A DNA stretch of 21,958 nucleotides from a virus: the IMG/VR virus record IMGVR_UViG_3300020419_000090, positions 1 through 21,958 of that record. One strand, given 5' to 3'. The notes beneath the pieces were generated by a model. The model searched no databases and was not told where the DNA came from. It was given only the letters and a program-made list of their open reading frames with translations. This document shows positions 7,130-14,120 of this stretch, piece by piece. Numbering within the stretch: the stretch's first letter is position 1; every line of letters begins with the position of its first letter. The position numbers and the translations under genes are program-made.

Positions 7130-7156
7130 AAACCGCCGAGAGCACTTCGGCGGTTT
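7130..7156 (-). terminator. intrinsic terminator after the ssb block, possibly bidirectional
   Basis: CCGCCGA (7133-7139) pairs perfectly with TCGGCGG (7147-7153) around a 7-nt loop, and A/T pairs extend the stem. Read on the - strand, the hairpin is followed by TTTTTTATT, a good terminator for the genes ending at 7182. On the + strand only TTT follows, so termination of the nblA-like transcript would be weaker. It lies between the convergent ends of the two units. Confidence 0.8.
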
Positions 7157-7181
7157 GGTGTGTATGTGAGTAGCCTTTAGA

Positions 7182-7991
7182 TTACACCGAAAGACCCGCA
7201 GCTTTCAAGGCTTCCTTCTGTTCCTTTGTCAGTTCTTTAGAATTGTCTGACGTGGGTTCTGGAGGCGCTGCCTTAGGTTCGCCCGCACCAGCAGGAAGAG
7301 CGCTAAGACCTTCCGCCTTAGATCCCTCCAGCTGAGGATTGGCTTCATCGAAAGCTGCTTTGATTTCGGCATGATCAGTTCCAAGAGGTAGTTCAACCAA
7401 ATTCGCACCGGAGATATGAGAACGAAGTGCACTTGATACCAAGTCTCCTCCATCGTTTTGGAGCCACTCGTTAATATCTTTGATGAGAATTTTCTCTTCG
7501 TCGTCTTTGACTGGACGGTCAACAAACTCAAGCACGTTGTAATTAACTTTACCTGTGTCTGCGCCGGTAATCGGATCAGTTTGGGTAAAGCTTCTTTGAA
7601 CAAACTTAGTTTGAGTCACAACCTCCGCGACGTTGATGCGGTTGTTGTAAAGGGTTTGAAAATATGAGATGAAATTCTTTTGACTGCTCTTACCAGAGAT
7701 AACAGCAGTTGATACGCATCGACTAGGTAACAGACGATGAGTAGGGTCCACACCAATAAACGCAACCCTGATGAATTCTTGACGGTTTCGCATTCCAAGG
7801 TTCCCATAGAAGGGAGTAAACCCGAGCAATACAAATGAAATAGGGATTCCGTTGTCATTGGAATCTGTGATTGCTTGATCGGGATCCGTATCCGACTTCC
7901 AGCGACGTTGCTGAAGATCGATGCGGAGCGTGTGCGGTGGGACTTGGCAGAGAATCTCATCAGCCGCAAATTGTCCAGCGATAAAAACCAT
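7182..7991 (-). CDS. conserved-looking hypothetical protein, partner of the SSB-like gene
   Basis: The 269-residue product is not recognised. The N-terminal two thirds look like a compact alpha/beta domain (ISFVLLGFTPFYGNLGMRNR; FIRVAFIGVDPTHRLLPSR). The C-terminal 60 residues are rich in Ala, Pro, Glu and Lys and look disordered, ending in KELTKEQKEALKAAGLSV. Tails like this often mediate contacts in single-strand-binding or recombination mediator proteins. The gene starts 6 nt after the SSB-like gene and is followed by a terminator, so the two form one unit. A role with SSB in replication or recombination is inferred from position only. Confidence 0.7.
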   Translation of the reverse strand: MVFIAGQFAADEILCQVPPHTLRIDLQQRRWKSDTDPDQAITDSNDNGIPISFVLLGFTPFYGNLGMRNRQEFIRVAFIGVDPTHRLLPSRCVSTAVISGKSSQKNFISYFQTLYNNRINVAEVVTQTKFVQRSFTQTDPITGADTGKVNYNVLEFVDRPVKDDEEKILIKDINEWLQNDGGDLVSSALRSHISGANLVELPLGTDHAEIKAAFDEANPQLEGSKAEGLSALPAGAGEPKAAPPEPTSDNSKELTKEQKEALKAAGLSV

Positions 7992-7997
7992 GACTAA

Positions 7998-8645
7998 TCA
8001 AAGAGAGAAGTTAATTGAACCAATAGCCGCTGCAGCGACTTGACCTTTTTCAGGGTCAGCTGCTTTTTTGGGCGCGGACTTCGTGCCCTTAGGAAGGTAA
8101 AGAATCTGATCTACGGCGTAGTTCAGATACTGCTTTTCACCTTTTTCACTCGTGCTGACCCGACCGACAGCGATCGTGGGTGTTCCGTTAGGTAGCTCAG
8201 AGAGTTGTTTGGAGTGCTGGTTCCAGGCTGTGAGCTTGAACCAATTTGTTTCTTTGTCGTCGGGAGCCTGCCAGGCAATGGATCGGTTTGTGACAGTTGA
8301 GTCACCAACCTCGCTCTCTTCTGACTTTGGACCAAGTCCACCGCACGCCATAAAAGTATTGATGGCGAGGATGTCACTAAAGTTTTCAGGAGTCACAACC
8401 AACATTGGTTGCATCTGAATCACACCGTCTGGCGTGGCTTTGGTTGGTCCAATGGCGAGAACTTCTTGTTTTTCGTCAAGGTCTTTAAGAAGTTTGCCGA
8501 CGTAGTGATCTTGTTTTTGGATCAGTTGGACTTTGGTAGAAATCTTTTTGTTAGACGAGGGCAGGGATTCAGCAATGACGTTGACTTTGCCGTCTTCGAC
8601 CATTGCAGAGTCTGTGACCCTAAGTCCCAGAAGAAAAACGTTCAT
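7998..8645 (-). CDS. ssb: single-stranded DNA-binding protein (SSB-like OB fold)
   Basis: A 215-residue protein. Residues about 95-188 follow the bacterial SSB OB-fold pattern. INTFMACGGLG resembles the first strand, normally N-x-hydrophobic-x-L-x-G-x-L-G. NWFKLTAWNQHSKQL (134-148) matches the W-x-x-V/L-x-x-W/F-x-K-x-A block. GTPTIAVGRVS (154-164) matches the KGxxVxVxGRL strand. The first 85 residues (MNVFLLGLRVTDS onward) are also beta-rich and could be a second OB-like domain. The C-terminus has Lys and Ala but not the classical acidic DDDIPF tip. It would protect ssDNA at the phage fork. The start overlaps the preceding HNH-like gene by 26 nt. Confidence 0.7.
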   Translation of the reverse strand: MNVFLLGLRVTDSAMVEDGKVNVIAESLPSSNKKISTKVQLIQKQDHYVGKLLKDLDEKQEVLAIGPTKATPDGVIQMQPMLVVTPENFSDILAINTFMACGGLGPKSEESEVGDSTVTNRSIAWQAPDDKETNWFKLTAWNQHSKQLSELPNGTPTIAVGRVSTSEKGEKQYLNYAVDQILYLPKGTKSAPKKAADPEKGQVAAAAIGSINFSL

Positions 8646-9171
8646 CTTTGAGGATTCGGTAAATCGTTGAGCGGTGTACGTTGAGTGCCTTGGCGATTTG
8701 CGGAACGCTCGCGCCTTGGCTACGGAATGCTAAAAGCATCTGCAAGTCCCCGCCACCTATTTTTGAATTTTTTTCATGCAAATACTGGTTATGGTATGGG
8801 TTTACACACAATGGATTCTTGCACACGTTTTTTACTACAGCGTCTTTACTTATATCTAAATAACCAAGTATTAAAGGTCGCACATAAAATCTTTTGTTGA
8901 GTGTATAAACAGCAGGGACTTTGTTAACGAGAGATCCTTGCCAGTCGTAACACTGTTTGTGATCGAAATCGTTGTACGCAAGTTTTTCAAATAGTTCACT
9001 TAACTTATTTTGTTTTGCTATTCCGTAACCCAGTTCGAATCTGTCTGCTTCTAAACTTCTTGCAATGTCTAACGCCTGCGCCTGCGCGTGGGCAGCGTCG
9101 AATGCTTTTACAGATATTTTTACTTGAGTTTGTGCCTTCGAAACTAAAAGGCTGTACTGCTCAGAATTCAT
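8620..9171 (-). CDS. HNH-like zinc-finger protein with C-terminal HTH, catalytic His missing
   Basis: A 183-residue protein. The middle has the layout of the CxW-type phage HNH family: CYDWQG at 74-79, then VCKNPLCVNPYHNQYL at 116-131 with Cys117, Cys122, Asn124 and His127. In the usual family a catalytic His precedes the first Cys of the second cluster (H-x-C-x-NP-x-C-x-NP-x-H). Here that place is Asn115 (KNVCKNP). Residues about 142-176 form a helix-turn-helix of the resolvase or homeodomain-like type (GASVPQIAKALNVHRSTIYR). It may therefore be a DNA-binding protein derived from a nuclease. ATG 9171 is preferred over GTG 9174. A terminator hairpin ends only a few bases upstream. Confidence 0.65.
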   Translation of the reverse strand: MNSEQYSLLVSKAQTQVKISVKAFDAAHAQAQALDIARSLEADRFELGYGIAKQNKLSELFEKLAYNDFDHKQCYDWQGSLVNKVPAVYTLNKRFYVRPLILGYLDISKDAVVKNVCKNPLCVNPYHNQYLHEKNSKIGGGDLQMLLAFRSQGASVPQIAKALNVHRSTIYRILKDERFSSGT

Positions 9172-9175
9172 CACT

Positions 9176-9213
9176 AAAAAAGGGTTAGAAGAGTGTACAA
9201 CTCTTCAAACCCT
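9176..9213 (-). terminator. intrinsic terminator downstream of the glycine-rich gene
   Basis: AGGGTT (9181-9186) pairs with AACCCT (9208-9213), and GAAGAGT (9188-9194) pairs with ACTCTTC (9200-9206), with one A-A mismatch between the stems and a 5-nt loop. On the - strand the hairpin runs into TTTTTT (9181-9176). The next - strand gene starts at 9171, directly after the T-run. Confidence 0.8.
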
Positions 9214-9230
9214 GTGAAGTTTATTTTTTA

Positions 9231-10391
9231 CTAAGATAGTTCGCTGAACAGATTACGAACGCCCTCACCGACGTTTAGACCTTGTGATTTGGCTCTCTTG
9301 CCAACTTTTAAAAGCTCTTCTGACGTTGCTCCTTGATCAATTAGAGCTCGAACATCTTGCAAGCCGTAACCTCCTGCGCCGGCCGAAGCAAAATCATAAT
9401 CGGCAAACCTGCCGGCAGTCTGTGAAGAAGTAGAGGTTGAAGAACTTTCTGAATTCGGCGTCGCTCCAAGGCCCTGCTCTTTCATGTATGTCTCGTAAAA
9501 AGGTCTCAGAGCATCGCCGACAGTGCCTGCGCGGTAACCGGTGCCGTAATCTTCACCACCTGCACCACGGAACTTCATTTCTCCTTGATCGAAACGACCT
9601 TGGATCACTCCAATTTTGTCGAGCTGAGTATCTTCTCCACCAGGGCGGTAGAACGCTTTTGCTTCGAGGAATCGACGACCTGCGTCTTTTTGATCAAAGA
9701 AATTTTTGTCTTTACCAAACATGAAATTCACATAGTCACCGTAAGCTCCCTCTTGATCTCGTTCTGTTGAACCGAGCTTTCCGGCTACACCGATGCCTTT
9801 ATAAGGAGTGAAACCTTCTTTTTCGACATTTTTATAGAAACGATCGATGTCAAAACCGTAGTCGTCTCCCTCTTGAAGATCTTTCAAAAGAGGATCAAAA
9901 AGCGTGTTGTACTGCTCTTGCGTGGTGAGCTTGTCACCGACAGCACGTTTGAGAAGTTGGTTAGCCTTACCAACTGCTTCTTGCCGACTCAAGTCTTTGG
10001 TGTAATCCTGGGGCGTCCTGCTGAATTTAACGGCTTCAGGGGTGAAATATGGCTGAGATCCGGTAGGCGTGGTATCAGTAGTAGGACTACCGGTTTGATC
10101 TGCGTCGATGTTGGCATCTACGTTAGCTACGCCAGTGTTTGCCCCAATGTTGCTGCCGACAATATTTTGAATACCACCGCCTCCGAAACCACCGCCGCCA
10201 AAACCAAGCATCGCAGCCGTACCAGTCTGAGGCTGTGGTCTCATACTAAGAGCATTTCCCTTACCTTTCGTTTGCTGCATCAAGCTGAGAAACGGGTTAA
10301 GTCCTCCCGTGGCCTCATCGTCATCGCTAAATAAACCGGCTAAGTCGATACCAAAAAGACTTCCCGCCGGACGAAAAGGAGTGCTAGTCAT
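9231..10391 (-). CDS. glycine-rich hypothetical protein, possibly virion-associated
   Basis: The 386-residue product is not recognised. The N-terminal part holds FGIDLAGLF, a glycine tract GFGGGGFGGGG (63-73), an Asn/Ala/Asp stretch with repeated NIGAN, NVDAN and NIDAD units (80-98), and a Ser/Thr/Pro linker. Residues about 115-320 look globular and rich in charged and aromatic residues (Asp, Lys, Tyr, Phe). A Ser/Thr linker precedes a C-terminal helical domain with LQDVRALIDQGATSEELLKV. Composition of this kind suits a virion or scaffold-like protein, though the gene lies in the replication region. TGAGG directly abuts the ATG. A terminator follows the gene. Confidence 0.6.
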   Translation of the reverse strand: MTSTPFRPAGSLFGIDLAGLFSDDDEATGGLNPFLSLMQQTKGKGNALSMRPQPQTGTAAMLGFGGGGFGGGGIQNIVGSNIGANTGVANVDANIDADQTGSPTTDTTPTGSQPYFTPEAVKFSRTPQDYTKDLSRQEAVGKANQLLKRAVGDKLTTQEQYNTLFDPLLKDLQEGDDYGFDIDRFYKNVEKEGFTPYKGIGVAGKLGSTERDQEGAYGDYVNFMFGKDKNFFDQKDAGRRFLEAKAFYRPGGEDTQLDKIGVIQGRFDQGEMKFRGAGGEDYGTGYRAGTVGDALRPFYETYMKEQGLGATPNSESSSTSTSSQTAGRFADYDFASAGAGGYGLQDVRALIDQGATSEELLKVGKRAKSQGLNVGEGVRNLFSELS

Positions 10392-10420
10392 CCTCAGACT
10401 TGTTCACATATACAACTAAT

Positions 10421-10942
10421 TTAGCTGTTTTTGAGCCAATAGCGACTGATATCAAATCCAGGTCCACATACTGATTTTAAAGTTCTAGATATCCTGGACG
10501 CTTCCTCGTAATCTTTAAATCGTTTTGCTTTTTCTTTGTCTTTTGTATACGAACAAAGTAATTTTTTACTTGTATTCAGACAGTCAAGAACATACTCGTT
10601 ATCACGAGTCACAATCCAAACTTCTCTAAAGCTGAGAAGTGGCATAGCGCTACGTTGCTCATCTGTATACAATCTTCCTGTTAACTTACACTCTGTCGCC
10701 TTATCTGTCTTTTTTAATTTTTCTGTCTTAACTTTTACAGTCTCTTGTATGAGACCATTTTGTTTAAGTGTTTTATTTAGTTTTCTCGCAGCGTTTGCAG
10801 CGACTAAGGGCTTTGCATAGTGCTCCGTAGTAATAATCATGCACCCGTCTGTCTTAACGCAGCCGACATAACCACTGTCAGTCTTTGCTGTAAAGACGTC
10901 GCGCTTTTCGTCTTTAGGTAACCAAACAGTAATTAAATTCAT
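10421..10942 (-). CDS. hypothetical protein downstream of DNA polymerase (173 aa)
   Basis: The ATG at 10942 overlaps the polA stop as ATGA, which settles the start even though the frame remains open further upstream. Not recognised. The protein is basic and seems to contain two related halves. Each begins with a short beta segment (ITVWLP and VWIVTRDNEYVL) and ends with a Lys/Arg-rich helix (VAANAARKLNKTLKQ and YEEASRISRTLKSV). The second half, with the AKRFKDYEEA stretch, resembles small phage modules of unknown function. Coupling to polA suggests a role in replication, but there is no direct motif evidence. Confidence 0.7.
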   Translation of the reverse strand: MNLITVWLPKDEKRDVFTAKTDSGYVGCVKTDGCMIITTEHYAKPLVAANAARKLNKTLKQNGLIQETVKVKTEKLKKTDKATECKLTGRLYTDEQRSAMPLLSFREVWIVTRDNEYVLDCLNTSKKLLCSYTKDKEKAKRFKDYEEASRISRTLKSVCGPGFDISRYWLKNS

Positions 10943-12834
10943 TTTTCTGCCCAGGAGTCTCCGACGTTTGCGTCGCATTTAACGGGAACTTTACTCAAAA
11001 CAGACTCAGCTGCAAGTCTCATTTCAGTCTCTAGCACGTCTTTGAAGTGATCTGCTTTGCTTTCAACCGCTTCGAAAATTAACTCATCGTGCACCGTGGC
11101 GATTGGACGGAAATTATCGTTTATCAATTTTCCTAGGCGGGCGATTGCAAGCTTCAGTATGTCCGCCCCTGCTCCCTGGATCAGGGTGTTGGCGCAGGTG
11201 GTCATGGCCGCGTCGTCGTAACTCAGCAACCTTCTCCTTCCAATAGGTGTTCTTACATAAGTCCAACCGTCCTGGACCATAGCGTTTCGTTCCCTGTGCC
11301 ATTCTTTGAGTCGCGGGTAGGCACGGTGGAAACCAGAATGAGCCACCTTAGCCTCAGATAATGAGATGATATTACCTGAACTAGCAGCGTATGTTTTGTA
11401 TTTTTTGAAACCCATGCCGTACAAGAGAGCAAAGTTCAACGTCTTACCCATCTGACGCTGCGACTTTACCACTTCTTTAATCGGCACATGATAAATCAAG
11501 CTTGCAGTAAGTGAGTGCAGATCCGCCCCATCTCGGAAAGCCTCGATCATTTGAGGTATACCAATCAGCTCTGCTGCCAAACGAAGCTCAATCTGTGAAT
11601 AGTCTGCGATAACGAATTTGAATCCTTTCGAAGGGACAAAACATTCTCTAAACTCTTTGTCTCTAGGCACTTGTTGAATATTGATTCCCCAAGATTCTTT
11701 TTTCTTATTACCTGTTACACGCTTGGAGCCAGAGCTTGTGAAGCGTCCGCTGTTGGCTCCATAGGAGTTGTACCCACTGTGCATCCTTGAGGATACAGGG
11801 TTGATGTTGGTTAGAATTTTTTCGACGTGGGCAAGAGCAGTTTCAAGCTTTGTTCGTTTTCTGAGAAGGTTTAGTGTTTCGTCATCGCTGTCAAACTCGC
11901 TCAATGCAACCTGAGACAGCGTTTGTTTTCCAGTTCTAACGTCAGTTGGTAAAGCAGTGCCGATCTGATTGAAACATCTGACACATTGTGCATTAGATCC
12001 AGGATTGAACTCCTTTTTGGCGTTCTTTCCGATGGCGATTGCCCCATCGGCCCTTCGTGGGAGTTTGAATTCATCTTGAAGCCGACTATCAAGGGACTCA
12101 CAAAATAATCTAGTAGCTGTGTCTAGCTCCTGCTGTTTTAAATGCTGTAGGGCTCTCACTTTACTGACATCCACACCGAAACCATAGTGACACATCAATG
12201 CCACTGGGCGGATGACCTGACTCTCGAGAGTGTAGACCTCGAGAAGGTTTTCAGCTGCCAGTTCATTTAGCTGAAGCGCGGCGATCTGCGGAAGAATATC
12301 GACGTCTTTTGCTGCGTATGTAATTTGATCTAAAGACAATTCTTCAGCACTCCAATCTGAAACCTGCTGTTCTTTAGAGATTTCGATTTCGAGTCTTCTC
12401 GCTACAACAGCTTTTAAGGAGCAACTAACGTCTCCGAAAAAAACTTTCTCGGTCTTCGGACTTACTTTCTTTTCTTTATATCCTGCTCGCAGGCAGCGCT
12501 CAGCTATGAACGTATCGAATATTTTTTTCTTATAGTCGATACCCAGTTTGAGAAAAAATTGTAAGTCAAAATTAGCGTTGTGAAAAAGAAGCATCTGCCT
12601 CGACTCTATGAGTGCTTTAAGACCGTCTATGTCTTTGCACTTAAAGAAATCGATTACATATACGGTTCTGTCTTTAACGTCTTCTTGTGTTGTGCAGAGT
12701 TGAAGAAGTCTCGGTTCGTGTACTCGCGCATCGAGCCCCGTGGTTTCAAAGTCAGCGCAGAGTTTGGGGACTGTCCATAACTCAGCAAGAGCAGCTTCGA
12801 ACTCTTGGCGGTTGGTGATGTAGTTGACGTTCAT
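10939..12834 (-). CDS. polA: DNA polymerase I family (family A) replicative polymerase with 3'-5' exonuclease
   Basis: The protein has 631 residues and lacks the N-terminal 5' nuclease of cellular Pol I, as is usual in phages. The proofreading exonuclease is intact: DFETTG (Asp28, Glu30), HNANFD (Asn86, Asp90) and YAAKD (Tyr173, Asp177). Polymerase motif A is DYSQIELR (Asp411). The O-helix is RQMGKTLNFALLYG with Arg460, Lys464, Phe468 and Tyr472. Motif C is VHDELIFE (Asp583, Glu584). The residue equivalent to E. coli position 762 is Phe468, the bacterial-type residue; phage T7 has Tyr. It should copy the phage genome with the primase-helicase and SSB encoded nearby. A terminator lies just before its start, so polA probably has its own promoter or depends on readthrough. 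Confidence 0.95.
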   Translation of the reverse strand: MNVNYITNRQEFEAALAELWTVPKLCADFETTGLDARVHEPRLLQLCTTQEDVKDRTVYVIDFFKCKDIDGLKALIESRQMLLFHNANFDLQFFLKLGIDYKKKIFDTFIAERCLRAGYKEKKVSPKTEKVFFGDVSCSLKAVVARRLEIEISKEQQVSDWSAEELSLDQITYAAKDVDILPQIAALQLNELAAENLLEVYTLESQVIRPVALMCHYGFGVDVSKVRALQHLKQQELDTATRLFCESLDSRLQDEFKLPRRADGAIAIGKNAKKEFNPGSNAQCVRCFNQIGTALPTDVRTGKQTLSQVALSEFDSDDETLNLLRKRTKLETALAHVEKILTNINPVSSRMHSGYNSYGANSGRFTSSGSKRVTGNKKKESWGINIQQVPRDKEFRECFVPSKGFKFVIADYSQIELRLAAELIGIPQMIEAFRDGADLHSLTASLIYHVPIKEVVKSQRQMGKTLNFALLYGMGFKKYKTYAASSGNIISLSEAKVAHSGFHRAYPRLKEWHRERNAMVQDGWTYVRTPIGRRRLLSYDDAAMTTCANTLIQGAGADILKLAIARLGKLINDNFRPIATVHDELIFEAVESKADHFKDVLETEMRLAAESVLSKVPVKCDANVGDSWAEK

Positions 12835-12840
12835 AGCATT

Positions 12841-12867
12841 AAAAAAGGACCGCTTGATTCGCGGTCC
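12841..12867 (-). terminator. intrinsic terminator between the 12893-13663 gene and polA
   Basis: GGACCGC (12847-12853) pairs perfectly with GCGGTCC (12861-12867) around a 7-nt loop. On the - strand the hairpin is followed by TTTTTT (12846-12841). The polA start codon is only 6 nt beyond the T-run. Confidence 0.85.
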
Positions 12868-12892
12868 TATGAGGTTAGCCCGACTCAGCTAA

Positions 12893-13663
12893 TCAAGCTT
12901 TGCGAGTGTTCCAAAAATTCAAGATAAACTGATCGACATCTGCCCAGGTATCCGCCAACACTTGACCTGACTCAGTAAGCTCCAGACGGTAGACCTTTCG
13001 TTGAAGGTGATTCTCAGTACCATTAAGCTGTTTGTCAGCTGAGCCAAATTCAATCTGTTCCTCGACTTTGATGAATCCAGTCTGCTTCAAATAAGCAGTA
13101 CCTTCTCGGAGCGCACCGTACACAGGAGAGCTGTGGTAAGTGAGCAGACCTTTTTGAGGCTTAGCTACGAAAGGCATGAACTGTCCTTGAACTCGTTTAA
13201 ATCCTGCAAACAGTTCTGACTGTGCATCTACGTCGCGATCCCAGAGGTCATTAACTTGATTCACAGCGATTTCTCGGATTGTGCAAGTTTTACCGAAGGA
13301 CAAGCTGTGAACGACCATAGCTGCGCCAACGTTCTTGAGACTCTTATAACTGCAAAGCTCTTCTAACGCTTGATCGAGTGTGATCTTTTTGACTTCCATC
13401 TGGCTGATGGTGTGTCGTCCCCGATTTTGCTTCCGTTTTTTGATTGAAGGTGACGTGATCGCAAGCTTGGCAGCAAGGGTTGCAAGCTCGGGGTGCTTCT
13501 TTTCAATACTTAGACTGAAGAGTTTGCTGCTGTCGAGAAGTTTGGTGTCGACGTGGTCCATTAAGTCCACTGTGACAGTTGGAGCTTCGCTTCCGATTGA
13601 CAGAAGTGTTTTGGCTTCGGATTCCTTCAGTTGGATTCCGGCGATTTCAAATTTGACTTGCAT
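12893..13663 (-). CDS. hypothetical protein with possible C-terminal winged helix
   Basis: Not recognised. The ATG at 13663 is preferred over a TTG five codons upstream; neither has a clear Shine-Dalgarno site. The 256-residue product has a mixed alpha/beta N-terminal domain, a basic stretch (IKKRKQNRGRH) near residue 80-90, and a C-terminal part where ALREGTAYLKQTGFIKVEEQ is followed by KVYRLELTESG. The second pattern resembles the recognition helix and wing of winged-helix DNA-binding proteins. It sits between the VWA/AAA module and polA and is closed by its own terminator. A DNA-binding role is inference. Confidence 0.65.
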   Translation of the reverse strand: MQVKFEIAGIQLKESEAKTLLSIGSEAPTVTVDLMDHVDTKLLDSSKLFSLSIEKKHPELATLAAKLAITSPSIKKRKQNRGRHTISQMEVKKITLDQALEELCSYKSLKNVGAAMVVHSLSFGKTCTIREIAVNQVNDLWDRDVDAQSELFAGFKRVQGQFMPFVAKPQKGLLTYHSSPVYGALREGTAYLKQTGFIKVEEQIEFGSADKQLNGTENHLQRKVYRLELTESGQVLADTWADVDQFILNFWNTRKA

Positions 13664-13709
13664 GTTGTTGGCAATCAACTCGTACAGCGTAATGACATTC
13701 TTTGAGCCG

Positions 13710-14084
13710 TCAACTGCACTTTATTTTCGTAATATCCTTCTCTATGTCCATCACTATGTTCCACAATTCATACTTAGTGCACCTAATCACATGGTGTAGC
13801 TCGTGAAGCGAGTCACAAGAATAATTTTTAGTTATGTAGGGTTGGATTCGTATAGTTTTTTCTGATCGAGGGTGACTATCCTGTCCTATCATCAAAACAT
13901 TAAATATCTCTGGACCGGTAAGGTAGGTAATCAATCGATCCTGATATGAAGTCACCTTGACAGACTGGTTCAGGTCAATGAGGCACCCCGCAATCCAGTC
14001 AAGCAGCTCTATCGAAGCCTCGAGGTGCATATACTGCTCCGCAATGCTTTCGAAACTTTCTACTGCTTCCCTAACAGAATTCAC
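13710..14084 (-). CDS. hypothetical protein (124 aa)
   Basis: Not recognised. The frame begins with GTG at 14084; an internal ATG at 14030 is an alternative. The N-terminal half is helical (SFESIAEQYMHLEASIELLD). The C-terminal half has a Cys/His-containing segment (YSCDSLHELHHVIRCTKYEL) that might bind metal, though spacing does not match a known finger. It is 36 nt downstream of the VWA gene on the same strand, so it could be the last gene of that operon. Confidence 0.55.
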   Translation of the reverse strand: MNSVREAVESFESIAEQYMHLEASIELLDWIAGCLIDLNQSVKVTSYQDRLITYLTGPEIFNVLMIGQDSHPRSEKTIRIQPYITKNYSCDSLHELHHVIRCTKYELWNIVMDIEKDITKIKCS

Positions 14085-14120
14085 GGTGCTTCAGATTCAT
14101 AAACTTAGGCTAGATCTTAT

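Noticed and set aside
7229-7603. 124-residue alternative frame on the - strand
   Set aside because: It is contained in the 269-aa gene, with a shadow-like composition and no separate start signal.
9873-10334. 153-residue open frame on the + strand
   Set aside because: It is antisense to the glycine-rich gene, has no coding-like composition, and has no promoter or ribosome-binding site.
13380-13799. 139-residue open frame on the + strand spanning two - strand genes
   Set aside because: It runs antisense across a gene boundary and has no recognisable motif. The - strand genes fit the gene order better.
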